Shown: positions 33,133-44,300 of the stretch, one piece after another | Position numbering within the stretch: position 1 is the first letter of the stretch | Layout: every line of letters starts with the position of its first letter | Assembly: GCA_020744425.1 (NCBI GenBank) | Contig: JAGMUV010000038.1 | Span: 434,001 to 498,000, forward strand | DNA: 64,000 nt | DNA from: Dactylonectria macrodidyma | Lineage: Eukaryota > Ascomycota > Sordariomycetes > Hypocreales > Nectriaceae | Direction: 5' to 3' | The notes under the pieces: model-generated | What the model was told of the DNA's origin: nothing | The model's input: the letters and a program-made list of their open reading frames with translations, nothing else | Databases searched by the model: none | Position numbers and translations under genes: made by a program

Positions 33133-35976
33133 CTCACGCCCATTGCTGCGTTGAGCGTGCAGCCTGTCGAATGTAACGGGACTTTGAGGGATCGAAACAC
33201 CGGCTACTTTGTTCAAGACCTGAAGGTGGACGTGTTTTTTGTTGAACCAAGCACCCAAGCCTCTTCAGACAACACAGCCGTAGAGGCCCGCCTGCCCTCT
33301 TCGTCAATTCGATCGTCCACCGAAAGCAACAAAGAGCATGAATCACCCAGCAACTGTGAACAGACACTGCTCGGAACATGCTCATCGTAATGGCATCGTA
33401 ATGGCATCGTAATACTGCGGCATCCCAAGCCCGTGTGCCTCGTGTGACTTTGTGTGGCTTTGAGGTTACGCAATGTATTCGTACCATAGCTTCTGCGGCA
33501 TAAAATATCAAATCTTCTACCTAAGGATGGACACCAAGCTTAGGCTAGTGGCGGATCTTGGACTGGCTGACAGCAGGCATTGTCGATGGCTTCGGCGATT
33601 TAAGCTTCAGGGGCTTGGCCAGATTGCTACTCTGCAGCTGAGCACTGGGTGCATGCTGCCTCAATGCAAGCCACTCGTGAAGATAAAGCATGCCAATGGT
33701 CGAAGCATGACACATAGTGTTTCAGTTGGGAGCAAGCAAACCATTCACGACCTGCAGACATGAACTCTACCTTGTCGATGATTCGCTGGGTAGCACATAG
33801 TTTTCCTGAGGAAAAGTGAGACGTTGTTGGTGACATTTTTACGCCTGATTCTATTCGTCACGCTTCAAGCCCTCGGTGATAGATAGTTTGTGGCGTTTTG
33901 TTCAGCTCTTGCTTAGGTTGTCGCTCAACCCCCCCCAATTGTCTCGCTCTGCGCCACTCACGCCTCGATAACTCCGACTTTAATTTAGTAAATATAAAAA
34001 TAACAAATCTAGTCCTTAACGTTATGCCTTATTATCTAATTATTACCTTTCAAAACCTTAGCAAAATTAACTGTAAACTTTTAAGAGTTCTTGGAAAACA
34101 CACAGAGACAGGGTGACATCAGCGGCTACCCCCCCGACCTCCCCAGTGGTAGGCCTCAAAGGCAAATTTAGCGGAGAAAGCAGGCTTAACGCTCACCGCC
34201 GGGATCATCCCCAGCTGGCCAGCGGCGCCTGGGTGCCGTTCCATGGTTTGCCCCACACTTGACCATATCGACCTGGATGAACAATAAATTCAACCCGGGC
34301 TCAATACATTAATTCGGCTTCAAACTACTCAAAAGCTCTTATCTCCTCGGCGGTCTTAAGCCTCCAAGCCGTACTCGGCCCTACTGCTAGGTCGTTAACA
34401 GATTAGCGCCTTATACAGAGCGGCATAAGGCGCTATTACGAGACTACCTTCTGCTCGGGCAGAATATAGCAGACGATAAAGGTATCCTCACTACCGAGTG
34501 CTCTGATTGGCCTGAAACCCTCGGTGAGTCTTTCGGGTCTATAAGAAGAAAATCAAGATTTGCACCAGCACCAGCCATGTGTAATAAAAATAGATCGAGT
34601 ACAGAGCTGGATCGATGGCAAAAAGTAATATTCTGTAAAGGCTACGCGCGAGTCGGCGGCCGAGAAAGTTACGGAGATAATCAATTCATTCCTAAGTTGT
34701 GTTGTACGTCACTCAGCTGTGTAGCTTCCCGCTTTGTTCGAGTAAAGACGCATGTCGCAAGGCAACTCCCGTGGTGGAACCACAATTTGCAGCCTTGCTA
34801 CCTAAGTCGTCCTGTCCAGATGCAGAGACATTAGCACCTGGGAATGGTCGCATTATTTGCTCACTGGAAGCTGCCTTGAGATGTCTTCAGCTGGCTTGCA
34901 GCCGCAATGTCCTTGTATTTGTCTCCCAGCAGTCTGCTCCCAGGTGCATGTGAAATTAGCGGATCCCGATAACCTTCTCAGAAAGATCGAGACCCTGATA
35001 TGATCATCATAATCATACCACACTTTCCAAAGATCATCTCTTTGAACAAATCTTTTGTTCACATGCTGAACTTGTCCTTCCCACCATATTCCTTATTATA
35101 CTTCAGACGATGTTCCGTCACGAACTGGTGTTTTCCACCACTTGAAAAAATGTCCATTTGGTATTAACATGTGATTTCTTGGTATTTAGACTATGAAAAT
35201 GAAAAGAGATCTGGCGCTGAACGAATATCTGCGCCGTGGAATGAGACATACTAGACATCATTGGGAAGCCCTTCGAGGCGCTGCTCAGCGTTAGGAGCTG
35301 GTGGTTGACGTGATGGTGAACGGATCGTGACAAAGAGGCGTCGGTATATGGGCCTTCGATCTGCAGGGGGTGGTACCATTCCCGAATGTCTGGGCTGGCA
35401 GGGCTGGAACTCAACACCAAGGTACGGAGAATAGCTACGAAATCTCGCTGGTGCACCTTGTGGATGCTGCTTCTACGATTAAATCACAGCAGGTCCCATC
35501 TTTATGGCGGAGCCGTCCAAGGGGCTCCTCGCCGAAGATCTTGCATTCACCAGCTCATATGCGCTGGACGGGGCATTTTAAGTTTAGGTGGCGAGAGAGA
35601 AATACGAGCACGCGATGCTAGAAAGCGACGGGCTAAATCCATTCCCTCAATAGCTAAATTATACAAATCTAGTCAGCTGCCGCTACCAGGGCTTATCTGA
35701 GTTTCTAGTACCGGTATATATCCCGACCTCCCGCCGAGTTCCGCCTCCGACGCCCCGCATGCGGGGAACATGTGAAGAGGTAGTCGTCATTGTTATGGAC
35801 GCCGCGTGAGGTAGATTGGTCAGGTAAAAGCCCAGAGGCCAGACTTGGAGGGTCGGAATCAACTTCCCCGACTGTAGAGGGGTGACCCACAACCTCGAGC
35901 ATCTTAGTAACTCGGTTAAATTGAGGTGGCTGGCTGGCATGACGTATGTGGTTTGAGGAATTCCATCCCCCTGGGG
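33133..35976. other. Long intergenic stretch, in part AT-rich and probably mutated
   Basis: A 13-bp GGCATCGTAAT-type tandem (three units) lies at 33386-33416. 33960-34090 is strongly AT-rich (TTTAGTAAATATAAAAATAA), as expected after RIP-like decay. No gene, TIR pair or RNA gene could be supported. 34550-35690 holds only short frames. Confidence 0.4.
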
Positions 35977-36180
35977 AATAAAAGTATAGTGTTGTCTCTC
36001 AGCAACTAGCTTGTTTTTTCCTTACTTATCTTCTCCTCTACTCTTCTCCTCTACTTATCTTCTCCTCTACTCTTCTCCTCTACTTATCTTCTCCTCTGCT
36101 TATCTTCTTCTCTGCTTCTCTGCACCTCATACCTAACTATTCACCAAAAGACCCGAGTGTGTGTACTAAAGCGGCTTGCA
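35977..36180 (+). promoter_or_regulatory. Putative promoter and pyrimidine-rich leader of the module-array gene
   Basis: AATAAAAGTATA at about 35977-35988 is a TATA-like box. Next comes a long CT-rich tract (36015-36125) made of a roughly 29-bp tandem unit (ACTTATCTTCTCCTC...), then the ATG at 36181. TATA plus CT-rich leader is typical of strongly expressed fungal genes; function is inferred. Confidence 0.6.
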
Positions 36181-37594
36181 ATGGCTAGACTCCTCTTGCT
36201 GAGTTGGCTCCTTAGTGAGTTTCGGAGGCACTCTTAACGTGGCGTTCTGTTGTTCTCGCTAATGGATGCGGCAGTTGTCACTACCTGGGCCATTCCACAG
36301 GGAGGAGGCAACAGTGACTGTGCACAGTGGTGCCAAGACTATTTTTCGCCGTGTTGGAGGAATGTTGGACAATGTGCTTCAGCTGCAGCACATAATGACT
36401 TTCAGTGTTGCTGTCCACTGGTGCGTGTGTTCTTCATAAAACATGATTTTGTGCTCCACAATCTGTAAAGCTAACCACTGTACGGGAGAAATAACAGTGC
36501 GAATCTCCCAGGTTTTGTCAAAATCACGAGTGTGTGTGCCCGTCTGGTGGCGGTAATTGCGGACCTCAATGCTTAACAGTAAGTAAAATCCTTCTGTCCT
36601 ATAGATTATAGAGCTGACTAGCTACAGTGCGTGGCTCCAAAAACTTGTCAGGATGGCCATTGCAAGTGTCCGTCTGGTGGCGGTAATTGCGGACCTCAAT
36701 GCTTAACAGTAAGTAAAATCCTTCTGTCCTATAGATTATAGAGCTGACTAGCTACAGTGCGTGGCTCCAAAAACTTGTCAGGATGGCCATTGCAAGTGTC
36801 CGCCTGGTGGCGGTAATTGCGGACCTCAATGCTTAACAGTAAGTAAAATCCTTCTGTCCTATAGATTATAGAGCTGACTAGCTACAGTGCGTGGCTCCTA
36901 AAACTTGTCAGGATGGCCATTGCAAGTGTCCGCCTGGTGGCGGTAATTGCGGACCTCAATGCTTAACAGTAAGTAAAATCCTTCTGTCCTATAGATTATA
37001 GAGCTGACTAGCTACAGTGCGTGGCTCCAAAAACTTGTCAGGATGGCCATTGCAAGTGTCCGTCTGGTGGCGGTAATTGCGGACCTCAATGCTTAACAGT
37101 AAGTAAAATCCTTCTGTCCTATAGATTATAGAGCTGACTAGCTACAGTGCGTGGCTCCAAAAACTTGTCAGGATGGCCATTGCAAGTGTCCGCCTGGTGG
37201 CGGTAATTGCGGACCTCAATGCTTAACAGTAAGTAAAATCCTTCTGTCCTATAGATTATAGAGCTGACTAGCTACAGTGCGTGGCTCCAAAAACTTGTCA
37301 GGATGGCCATTGCAAGTGTCCGCCTGGTGGCGGTAATTGCGGACCTCAATGCTTAACAGTAAGTAAAATCCTTCTGTCCTATAGATTATAGAGCTGACTA
37401 GCTACAGTGCGTGGCTCCTAAAACTTGTCAGGATGGCCATTGCAAGTGTCCGCCTGGTGGCGGTAATTGCGGACCTCAATGCTTAACAGTAAGTAAAATC
37501 CTTCTGTCCTATAGATTATAGAGCTGACTAGCTACAGTGCGTGGCTCCTAAAACTTGTCAGGATGGCCAATGCAAGTGGCCCAGAGCACAGTAA
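36181..37594 (+). CDS. Secreted cysteine-rich protein with tandem 27-aa modules, 11 exons, 294 aa
   Basis: No family recognised. Exon 1 (36181-36214) and exon 2 (36275-36420) encode a signal peptide (MARLLLLSWLLIVTTWAIP) and a seven-Cys domain (DCAQWCQDYFSPCW...QCCCPL). Eight 81-nt exons follow (36498-36578, then every 130 bp to 37408-37488), then a terminal 57-nt exon with the stop (37538-37594). Each module has spacing C-x5-C-x4-C-x-C-x6-C-x3-C; a typical half reads CVAPKTCQDGHCKC. Introns are 60, 77 and eight of 49 nt, all GT...AG with branch-site-like CTAAT, CTAAC or CTGAC. Exons 1+2 total exactly 60 codons and every module exon is 27 codons in phase 0. The first module differs in its 5' half. 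Likely an extracellular disulphide-rich protein; effector, adhesin or wall roles are guesses. Confidence 0.72.
36498..37537 (+). repeat. Tandem array of eight 130-bp exon-intron units
   Basis: Unit = 81-nt exon plus 49-nt intron. The marker GGACCTCAAT recurs at 36561, 36691, 36821, 36951, 37081, 37211, 37341 and 37471, exactly 130 bp apart. From the second unit on, only two sites vary among units: CCA/CCT (synonymous) and TCT/CCT (Ser/Pro). Introns look identical. Confidence 0.97.
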
Positions 37595-38294
37595 AAGGGA
37601 TGGAACCTGTGAAGACTGATGTGTAACGGTACGTGAATTTTTAAGTAAACTATGATTTCATGCTCTGTTCGCTGTGAAGCTGACTAGTTGAGATGTTATA
37701 ATGTAGTGTCCCCCCGGGAAATATGCAGATGAAGCTACAGACATTGTGATGGGGAAATTGGGGCATTGATGACAATTTTGGTATAGTGGATGATATTTCA
37801 GGGTGGATTTTCATTTTCTTCCTTCTTGCGCGGTAGCCGCTTCCTGGTCGCATACCAAGTTGATCATCTCCTACATGCTGTGAGAAGCTGTCGCTCATTC
37901 TACACGCAAGCAAGTTGAGAAGTTGAGTGAGATTTCAGAGCGAATTTTTATCATTCGTTTTTTTCCTCTGCAGAATTCGCTCTACAGATGGGACAGTAAT
38001 GGATTATATATGCAGCAAAAGGGGCTGTATTCCTTCCACGGGCAAGCAAACTCAAAAGTTGACAATCAATTTGGGACAATTTGAAAACACAGTCGCTTGG
38101 CATGATTTGATTCGATGACGATTTGGATATTTTGATAATGTTACAAGGCAATCTTTATCTGTCGTTAAGAATCCATGAGATCCCAATTCCAAGATTGCAA
38201 AACCAAATCCTGACTAATGTGAGATCCAAAAGTGAAATAATTCCTTCCGCTGAAAAATCGCGGGAGAATTTTCCGCATAGTGTGGTGTGCTCTG
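37595..38294. other. Intergenic between module gene and hAT element
   Basis: 3' UTR region of the array gene, then no recognised feature. Two similar short blocks (TTTCAG, GATTTTCATT/GAATTTTTATCATT) near 37797 and 37934 may be an old local duplication. Confidence 0.4.
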
Positions 38295-41200
38295 CAAGGC
38301 TCGAACCCACTACACTGTAAATCCACGTGGACCACATATAAGTGGCCCATCTCTATTACATCCACTTGTCGGCGCTCAGATTACGTAATAATCCACTACA
38401 CTTGGACACGAAAGTGGATGTAATGGAGTGGATTTAGGTGGATTTAGGTACAGTGGGATATTCCCTGACCCTGTATGGTTCATAGTACTTATTTTTGTAT
38501 ATGACTGCCCATTAAATCGAGGTACCTGGACCCAAGTTAGCCGAGGTCGATCACCCCTACAGCTAATCTAATACTATTGACGAGAAACTACCCCTATTGA
38601 GTGCGTTTTCTACAGATTTCCTGCTTTGTTTTTGCCAAAAAAAAAAAAATTAATGTCAGCCAACCAGCCAGGCCAACCAGGCCAACAGCAGCAGCTCGAA
38701 GACCGTCTTTTTCGCCATTTCAGAGGCTGGAATTGGTCAGAACGCGCTCGTGATACTAGCTCTTGGCTGTGGGACTTTGGCTATGATATTCAACGTCATG
38801 GCTTACGCAAATGGGCTTGCAAGGACTGTATCCTCGGAAATCGTCCCATTATCGCGACTTTTACCTCTTCAGGTCTCCAGAACGCGGCAAATCATCTATG
38901 GCGTGAGCACAAAACACCAGCACCAGAGGGAGAGAAAAAGAGCACAGCACAGCTCAAATCCGAAGGCGCACTGAAATCGATCCAGCCGACTATTGCCTCT
39001 GTTTTGAAACTGGACGTCAACAAGCCTACGGAACAGAATATCGCGAATAGCTTCATCTCACGCTTTGATAAGCAACATTTTCAGCGTATGCTAGTCGAGT
39101 TAATCGTCAGTAGCAACCAGTCATTTTCCTTCGCCGAGAACCCCATCCTCCGAGAAATCTTCGACCATTTGAGTCCCTCCGTTTCCATCCAACACGCCAA
39201 CTTGACTGCCACGGCTGTCCGATATAAGATCATTCAAGAGTATAACCGCCACAAGCAGACGGTTATCGAGGTGCTGAGGAACTCCCCTGGAGCCCTTCAT
39301 ATTTCATTTGATGGCTGGACGTCTCGAAATAAGCTTGCCCTCTACGGTATTGCTTGTGTTTTCAGAGACGAGAAGAATCGGCCCTGCAAAATCATGATTG
39401 GAGTTCCAGAGGCTCATCGTCACTTCGGCTCAACGATCGGTGGGGAGGTTCTCGACGTCCTACACACTCTTGGCGTGGGTCCAGAGAAGGTTGGCTATTT
39501 CAAGCTCGACAATGCAGAAAACAACGATACTGCCATGGAGGTCATTGGTGCTGAACTTGGGTTCGATGGCCGACTGCGCCGAGGACGCTGTATTGGCCAC
39601 ACAATTAACTTGTCAGCCAAGGCGCTCTTATTTGGCCAAAACGCCGACGCGTTCGAGAAGCAATTGTCAGGCGCAGAAGCGTTATCTGATACTGAATACG
39701 CTCAATGGCGCCGAAAAGGACCAGTTGGCAAGTTACACAATATCGTAGTTGATGTGCGTATTAGCCACCGGCTGATTTACTTGTTCAAGGAGGTCCAGAG
39801 GGTAAGCGGTTTAACTAAATCCTATTCGTCTCATATTAACTCGGTATATCTAACAGGACGAAATTAATCGCGCCACTACCCTTAAACTCCGATCGAAGAA
39901 ACCACTCAAGCTAATTATCGACAACGACACGCGTTGGCTGTCACAACTCTACATGATCCGCAGGGCTCTACGGTTGAAAACCTCTATCGAACTCCTACTG
40001 ATCAAGTATAAGGCGCAATGGGAGGACGAAAATCGGTCTAAAAAGACTGGCCAAGTGACACAAGCCAAGTTGGCGAAAAAACCACGCATCCTCCGAGACG
40101 AGAATCAGCTAACGGACAAAGACTGGGAGGTTCTTTACCATTTGGAGGCTATTCTGACTGTTTTTGAGACCGTGGTAAAGACGCTTGAGGGTGATGGACA
40201 CATCCGCAGGCGTAAGCAAGGCTGGACTGGCTCCTATGGCAATATCTGGGACGTGGTGCTTGGCTATGAGTTGCTGCTTAACACACTGGAAGAATATAAG
40301 CAGCTTGCTGCTGATTTTCCTGATCCAGAGCACTTCCGCATCGGAATCAACCTTGCTTGGGATAAGCTGGATGAATATTATCGGCGGCTGGACGAGACGC
40401 CCATCTACTATACGGCTATGGCGCTCCACCCAGCTTATCGTTGGGACTGGTTTGATGAAACGTGGGCTCATAAGCCTAGCTGGGTTGAAAAGGCAAAAGA
40501 GATGGTTGCCGACGTCTGGCTGTCCGATTACGCTCGTCTCGAGGTTAGAACCAGCAACAGCAGAGGCGACGACGAGCCACCAGCAAAAAGACCTCGGTTT
40601 TTCAATCCCTTCGAGAAGAACAGTCGTCTGCCAAGCTCAATACCAGCCTACGCAGCAGCTATTGTGGGTGACGAGTACCAAGCGTGGCAGACGGATCGTG
40701 ACGCCAGCGACGGCAACGTTCGTGATCCAATTGGTTACTGGATCACTAAGCAAGGCAGATATCCTCGGTTATCCAGGATGGCCTTGGACTTCCTGACGAT
40801 CCAGCCGATGTCAGCCGAGTGTGAGAGGTTATTTTCAGCTGCTGGCAAGATGGTCTCGGGGTTGCGTACGAACCTAGATGCTGAGATTATCGCCATTTGT
40901 CAGGTCTTACGCTCTTGGTACCGTGCTGGCCTTATCAAGGACCTGGATCCATTGCTTAAGTCACACCTTGAAAGTAAGCTGGATGCCGGCTGTGGGACTC
41001 TAAGCGACGACGAGCTGGCTCTTGCTGAGTCAAAATGGCTATTTGAGGGCGAGGACAGCGCCAGCGAGGTTGACGATTCATCACAGCAGCAAGAGGCTGA
41101 AGAGTTAGTGTCAACCTCTGAAAGTGAGGCTGAATAGGCGTCGACGAGGTTGTGAATAGCCTCAAAAGTCCACTTACAAAAATCCCACTTATAAATCCAC

Positions 41201-41319
41201 GTGTACATCCATTCCACTCCGGTCGAAAGTGTGCTACATCCACTTTGTAATTGCCTAAAAATGGTCCATCCACTCTACTTGGTCCAAAAGTGGAGTGGAT
41301 GTAGTGGTTTCGAGCCTTG
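38295..41319 (+). mobile_element. hAT element with intact transposase (3025 bp)
   Basis: Ends are inverted: left CAAGGCTCGAACCCACTACA at 38295 and right, on the minus strand from 41319, CAAGGCTCGAAACCACTACA. Both subterminal regions carry GTGGAT/ATCCAC repeats. The flanking octamers (GTGCTCTG left, CCCTAAAG right) do not match, so no target duplication is visible. The right flank is the inside of a Helitron helicase gene; the left flank is not. Confidence 0.85.
38653..41137 (+). CDS. hAT-family transposase, intact, 809 aa
   Basis: Cut-and-paste transposase. Two exons, 38653-39801 and 39857-41137, with a 55-nt phase-0 intron (GTAAGC...AACAG). ATG 38653 follows an A-rich run and is preferred over the upstream TTG. 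Domains: BED-type zinc finger near residues 50-95 (ACKDC ... HLWREH); catalytic core with HISFDGWTS, YFKLDNAENNDTAMEVI and RRGRCIGHTINLSAKALLFG; IIDNDTRWLSQLYMIRR just after the intron; hAT C-terminal dimerisation block MSAECERLFSAAGKMV near residue 700, followed by an acidic tail. No stop or frameshift. Related to the dead copy at 30591-33116. With both TIRs present it could be autonomous, and could act on related non-autonomous ends. Confidence 0.93.
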
Positions 41320-44300
41320 CCCTAAAGAGGTATGGTAGGTATTTCCACTGATATTGTCAGCAGCAGCTCCTGTAGGCGCCATCAAGATGACCTCATGCTT
41401 TCGCATCATAAGGTCCATGCCGGCAACAATGGCTTTGATGACTCGACTCTTGCCAGTTCCGCCTTCTCCTCCAACGTAGAGGAGCATCTGATCCCGCCTG
41501 GATGCATCATATGGATTATCTCTCCAAGCTATTGCGGCAGAAAGCACTCTTTCTATAATAAGTCTCTGCTTTGTGTTGAGAGGGAGAACTTTGCAGACTA
41601 GTGTGGTAAGAGTTGTACCAGAAGGGCTATCGCCGACTTGAGAGCGAAGGTTTATTAAGTTTGGTATGGCTTGGAGTGAACTAAGAGTAGGGTGGAAAGT
41701 GCCATCACCAAGATCAGGACCGAAATTGTCGCCCTCGAGTGCAATACGCTCTTCTGGTTCGATGTTATCAAGCTCATCGCGTGTAGCAAGGCCTTTGATT
41801 TATAGCTTCCAGCTTTCTAGTGTAGGGTTGGGGAAGAATCTAATGCCAGAGGTAGTAAACGTGGGAAGTCGAAAAATATCAAGAGGCACAAGACTTCGTG
41901 ATTGCAGGCATTGAACAAGGTGCGCTTTGGAAGATAAGAATGGAATACGCTGGCTGGCGGCATGAAGTTCCTTGCGCCAAGATGTAGCGATGGAATGGTA
42001 GGCCGATATCAGAGCCTCATTGGTGAATTCCTGTTGTGGAGAATCCTGAGATTCTTCGGCATCCAAGTCGGAATTAGCAATTTCCATATCGTCAATGTTA
42101 TGGTCGAGGTCGTCCTGAGATATCGCCGTTGCGTTACGGAGAGCGGCGTCAACCATTGCATCCTCTCTGGATTTCCGAAGGAGCTCCATGTTCCTAGCGA
42201 AGTTGCGATTATGAGGCGAAAGCGTGGGTTCAACAATGTCCCATATTCTCGAACAGGCATCCCGTTTTGTGTCATACTCAGAAGCGTGTTGTTGAAATAG
42301 GGCCGGCAGTTGGTCCCATGGTAGGAAAAACCCCAATTGCACTTCGGCGAGGTCATTCTTGATAGCAGTTGTGTTTGGATGACCTCCACGAACACCTTCC
42401 TCCTGGATCTGGTACTGAGAGAATTGGCCGTTGAAGGACACGGTCTTCACCTGAGACTCGGTACGTGCCATGCGCTGCACGTGTGTGTTGCTCTTGGGGT
42501 GGATCGTATCGAATTCCACGTCGGATGTCGTTGCGTCAGACCTTCTCTTAACATCCACTAACATGCAGTATTCGAAAAAGGTAAGATGAGCTAGATCTGG
42601 ACCACGCCATCTGTAGTTGTCGAAGCGGCTTACAGGAGCCGTATCCTTGGGTTGAAAGGTGCATTCCTCTTCGCCTGTGAACTCGGGAGAGCCATCGAAC
42701 AGTGATCCGGTAGACTCAATAGCGGTGCGTACATATCGCCTTAGCCACCAGAGATTGACTTGGACAAAGTTGTAATTCCTTGTGTAATATGTCGGTAGCT
42801 GAAGCAAGGAGTTGGCGATCTGTACACCGCTAATCTCGCGGTCGTGAGACAGAGTGTTGAAGCAGCGAAGAGCAAATTGGTCCATATCCATTTTCCGAAA
42901 TCGCATGTCGGCACCATATGGTGTCTGAGTGGCCTTTGCCTTATCCATGCTTTGTTTCAGCAATGCAGCCTTTACTAGCATTTGGTGTGGGGAAACGTCA
43001 TCCTTCGTCGCATAATTTGTAAGGTAGTAGATGAGAGCCAGGGCACTTGGTAGTGGTTGGGATCCAGGAGATATCGTGATTTGATCGGGTGCAACTGGCG
43101 ATTGCTGGATTCCATGGATTGACCCAACCATGGTTTCGAGCGAGATGGACCACACCTAGCTCGTCTACTTCAGAATGCGGCCGAAGGTCCCGTGGCATAC
43201 CAAATCTGCAAGCATCCTTCCCTCGCCCCCTTTGACGATACTTGAAACAGGTAGCGGTGTGGTTCGAGGAATGGATTTGACTTTTGCTAGCAACTGCATT
43301 GCTATCAGCCGTGAGCCTTTGACGGAATTCGTTATCAGAACCCGGATCCTTAGAAGAAAGTGGCGTATTTGCGGGCCCTGATTCCGGAATGCTATCATTC
43401 TCCGAGTTTATGCTGTGAACAATGATAGATTCAAGATACCGTATCACCCGTTGAGCAAAGGCCCCATCTTGTACAAGCCGTTCCCGCAGAGTGCCGAAGG
43501 CAAGATTGCCCGTAAGCCATATCAAGACATGAAGATGTAGCATGCCACGACCGTTTGTCTCAACAACGCCGTAGTGATTTGCCACTTGCCCAAGGATTCC
43601 AATACGTCCTGTGCCAGACTGGATGAGACCATCAAAGATGGCTTTACAAACGTGATTGAAGAATTGGGCAACTGCCACTGGGTTTGACGTTGCTGCTGTA
43701 TGACGAATAGCCGCGGTCGCTGCAGGGACGGCATCGGCAGGGATTTCGATTCCTGCCAAGATTAGAACGAGAGGGTTCCGTAAATCGGAAGGATTGATCG
43801 TCGCCCAAATTGCCGGTTCGGCACCCCGTACAATAAGTCCTTTGATTTCAGTCCGCATCATCAGCTTTTGGGAGAATGATTCAGGTACTCGCATGCCAAT
43901 TGTTGTAAGGCCTTGCTGAAGTCTGCGGACTGCGGGGTCCTTAATGGGTTGTCCATTGGAAACTGCTGTTGCGGCAGTCTGCAACTGATCGACAGTCAAA
44001 GAGGCGATATCATCCCTAACAGATCTCCAGTTTTGGCGTTTAACAAGCATAGCGTTTCCGAGAGATGATCGGCGCAGCTGTATCACGTCGTAGAGAAGGT
44101 ACATGAATGTCTTATGGCGAGCAAACCTGCGAAGGTCAGTATAATATCATAGTTTCGGAGACTCTAACCTTCTGCTATGGTGGCTTAATGCCCACTGTGC
44201 AAAAGTATTAAGTGACACTGGTATGGGCCTCTGATCTTGATGGCCACCGAGGCCATTAGGAAACAATGTCGGGAAAGCGCCAGTGAAATAATGGGGATCT

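Noticed and set aside
36498..37537. The 130-bp repeats looked at first like a CRISPR array or satellite
   Set aside because: Repeats are contiguous with no unique spacers, the host is a fungus, and each unit contains a phase-0 exon with donor, branch and acceptor sites joined in frame to a signal peptide.
38440..38470. mimp-like CAGTGGG terminus near 38453
   Set aside because: Only the first bases agree and there is no partner inverted repeat at mimp spacing; it lies inside the hAT subterminal region.
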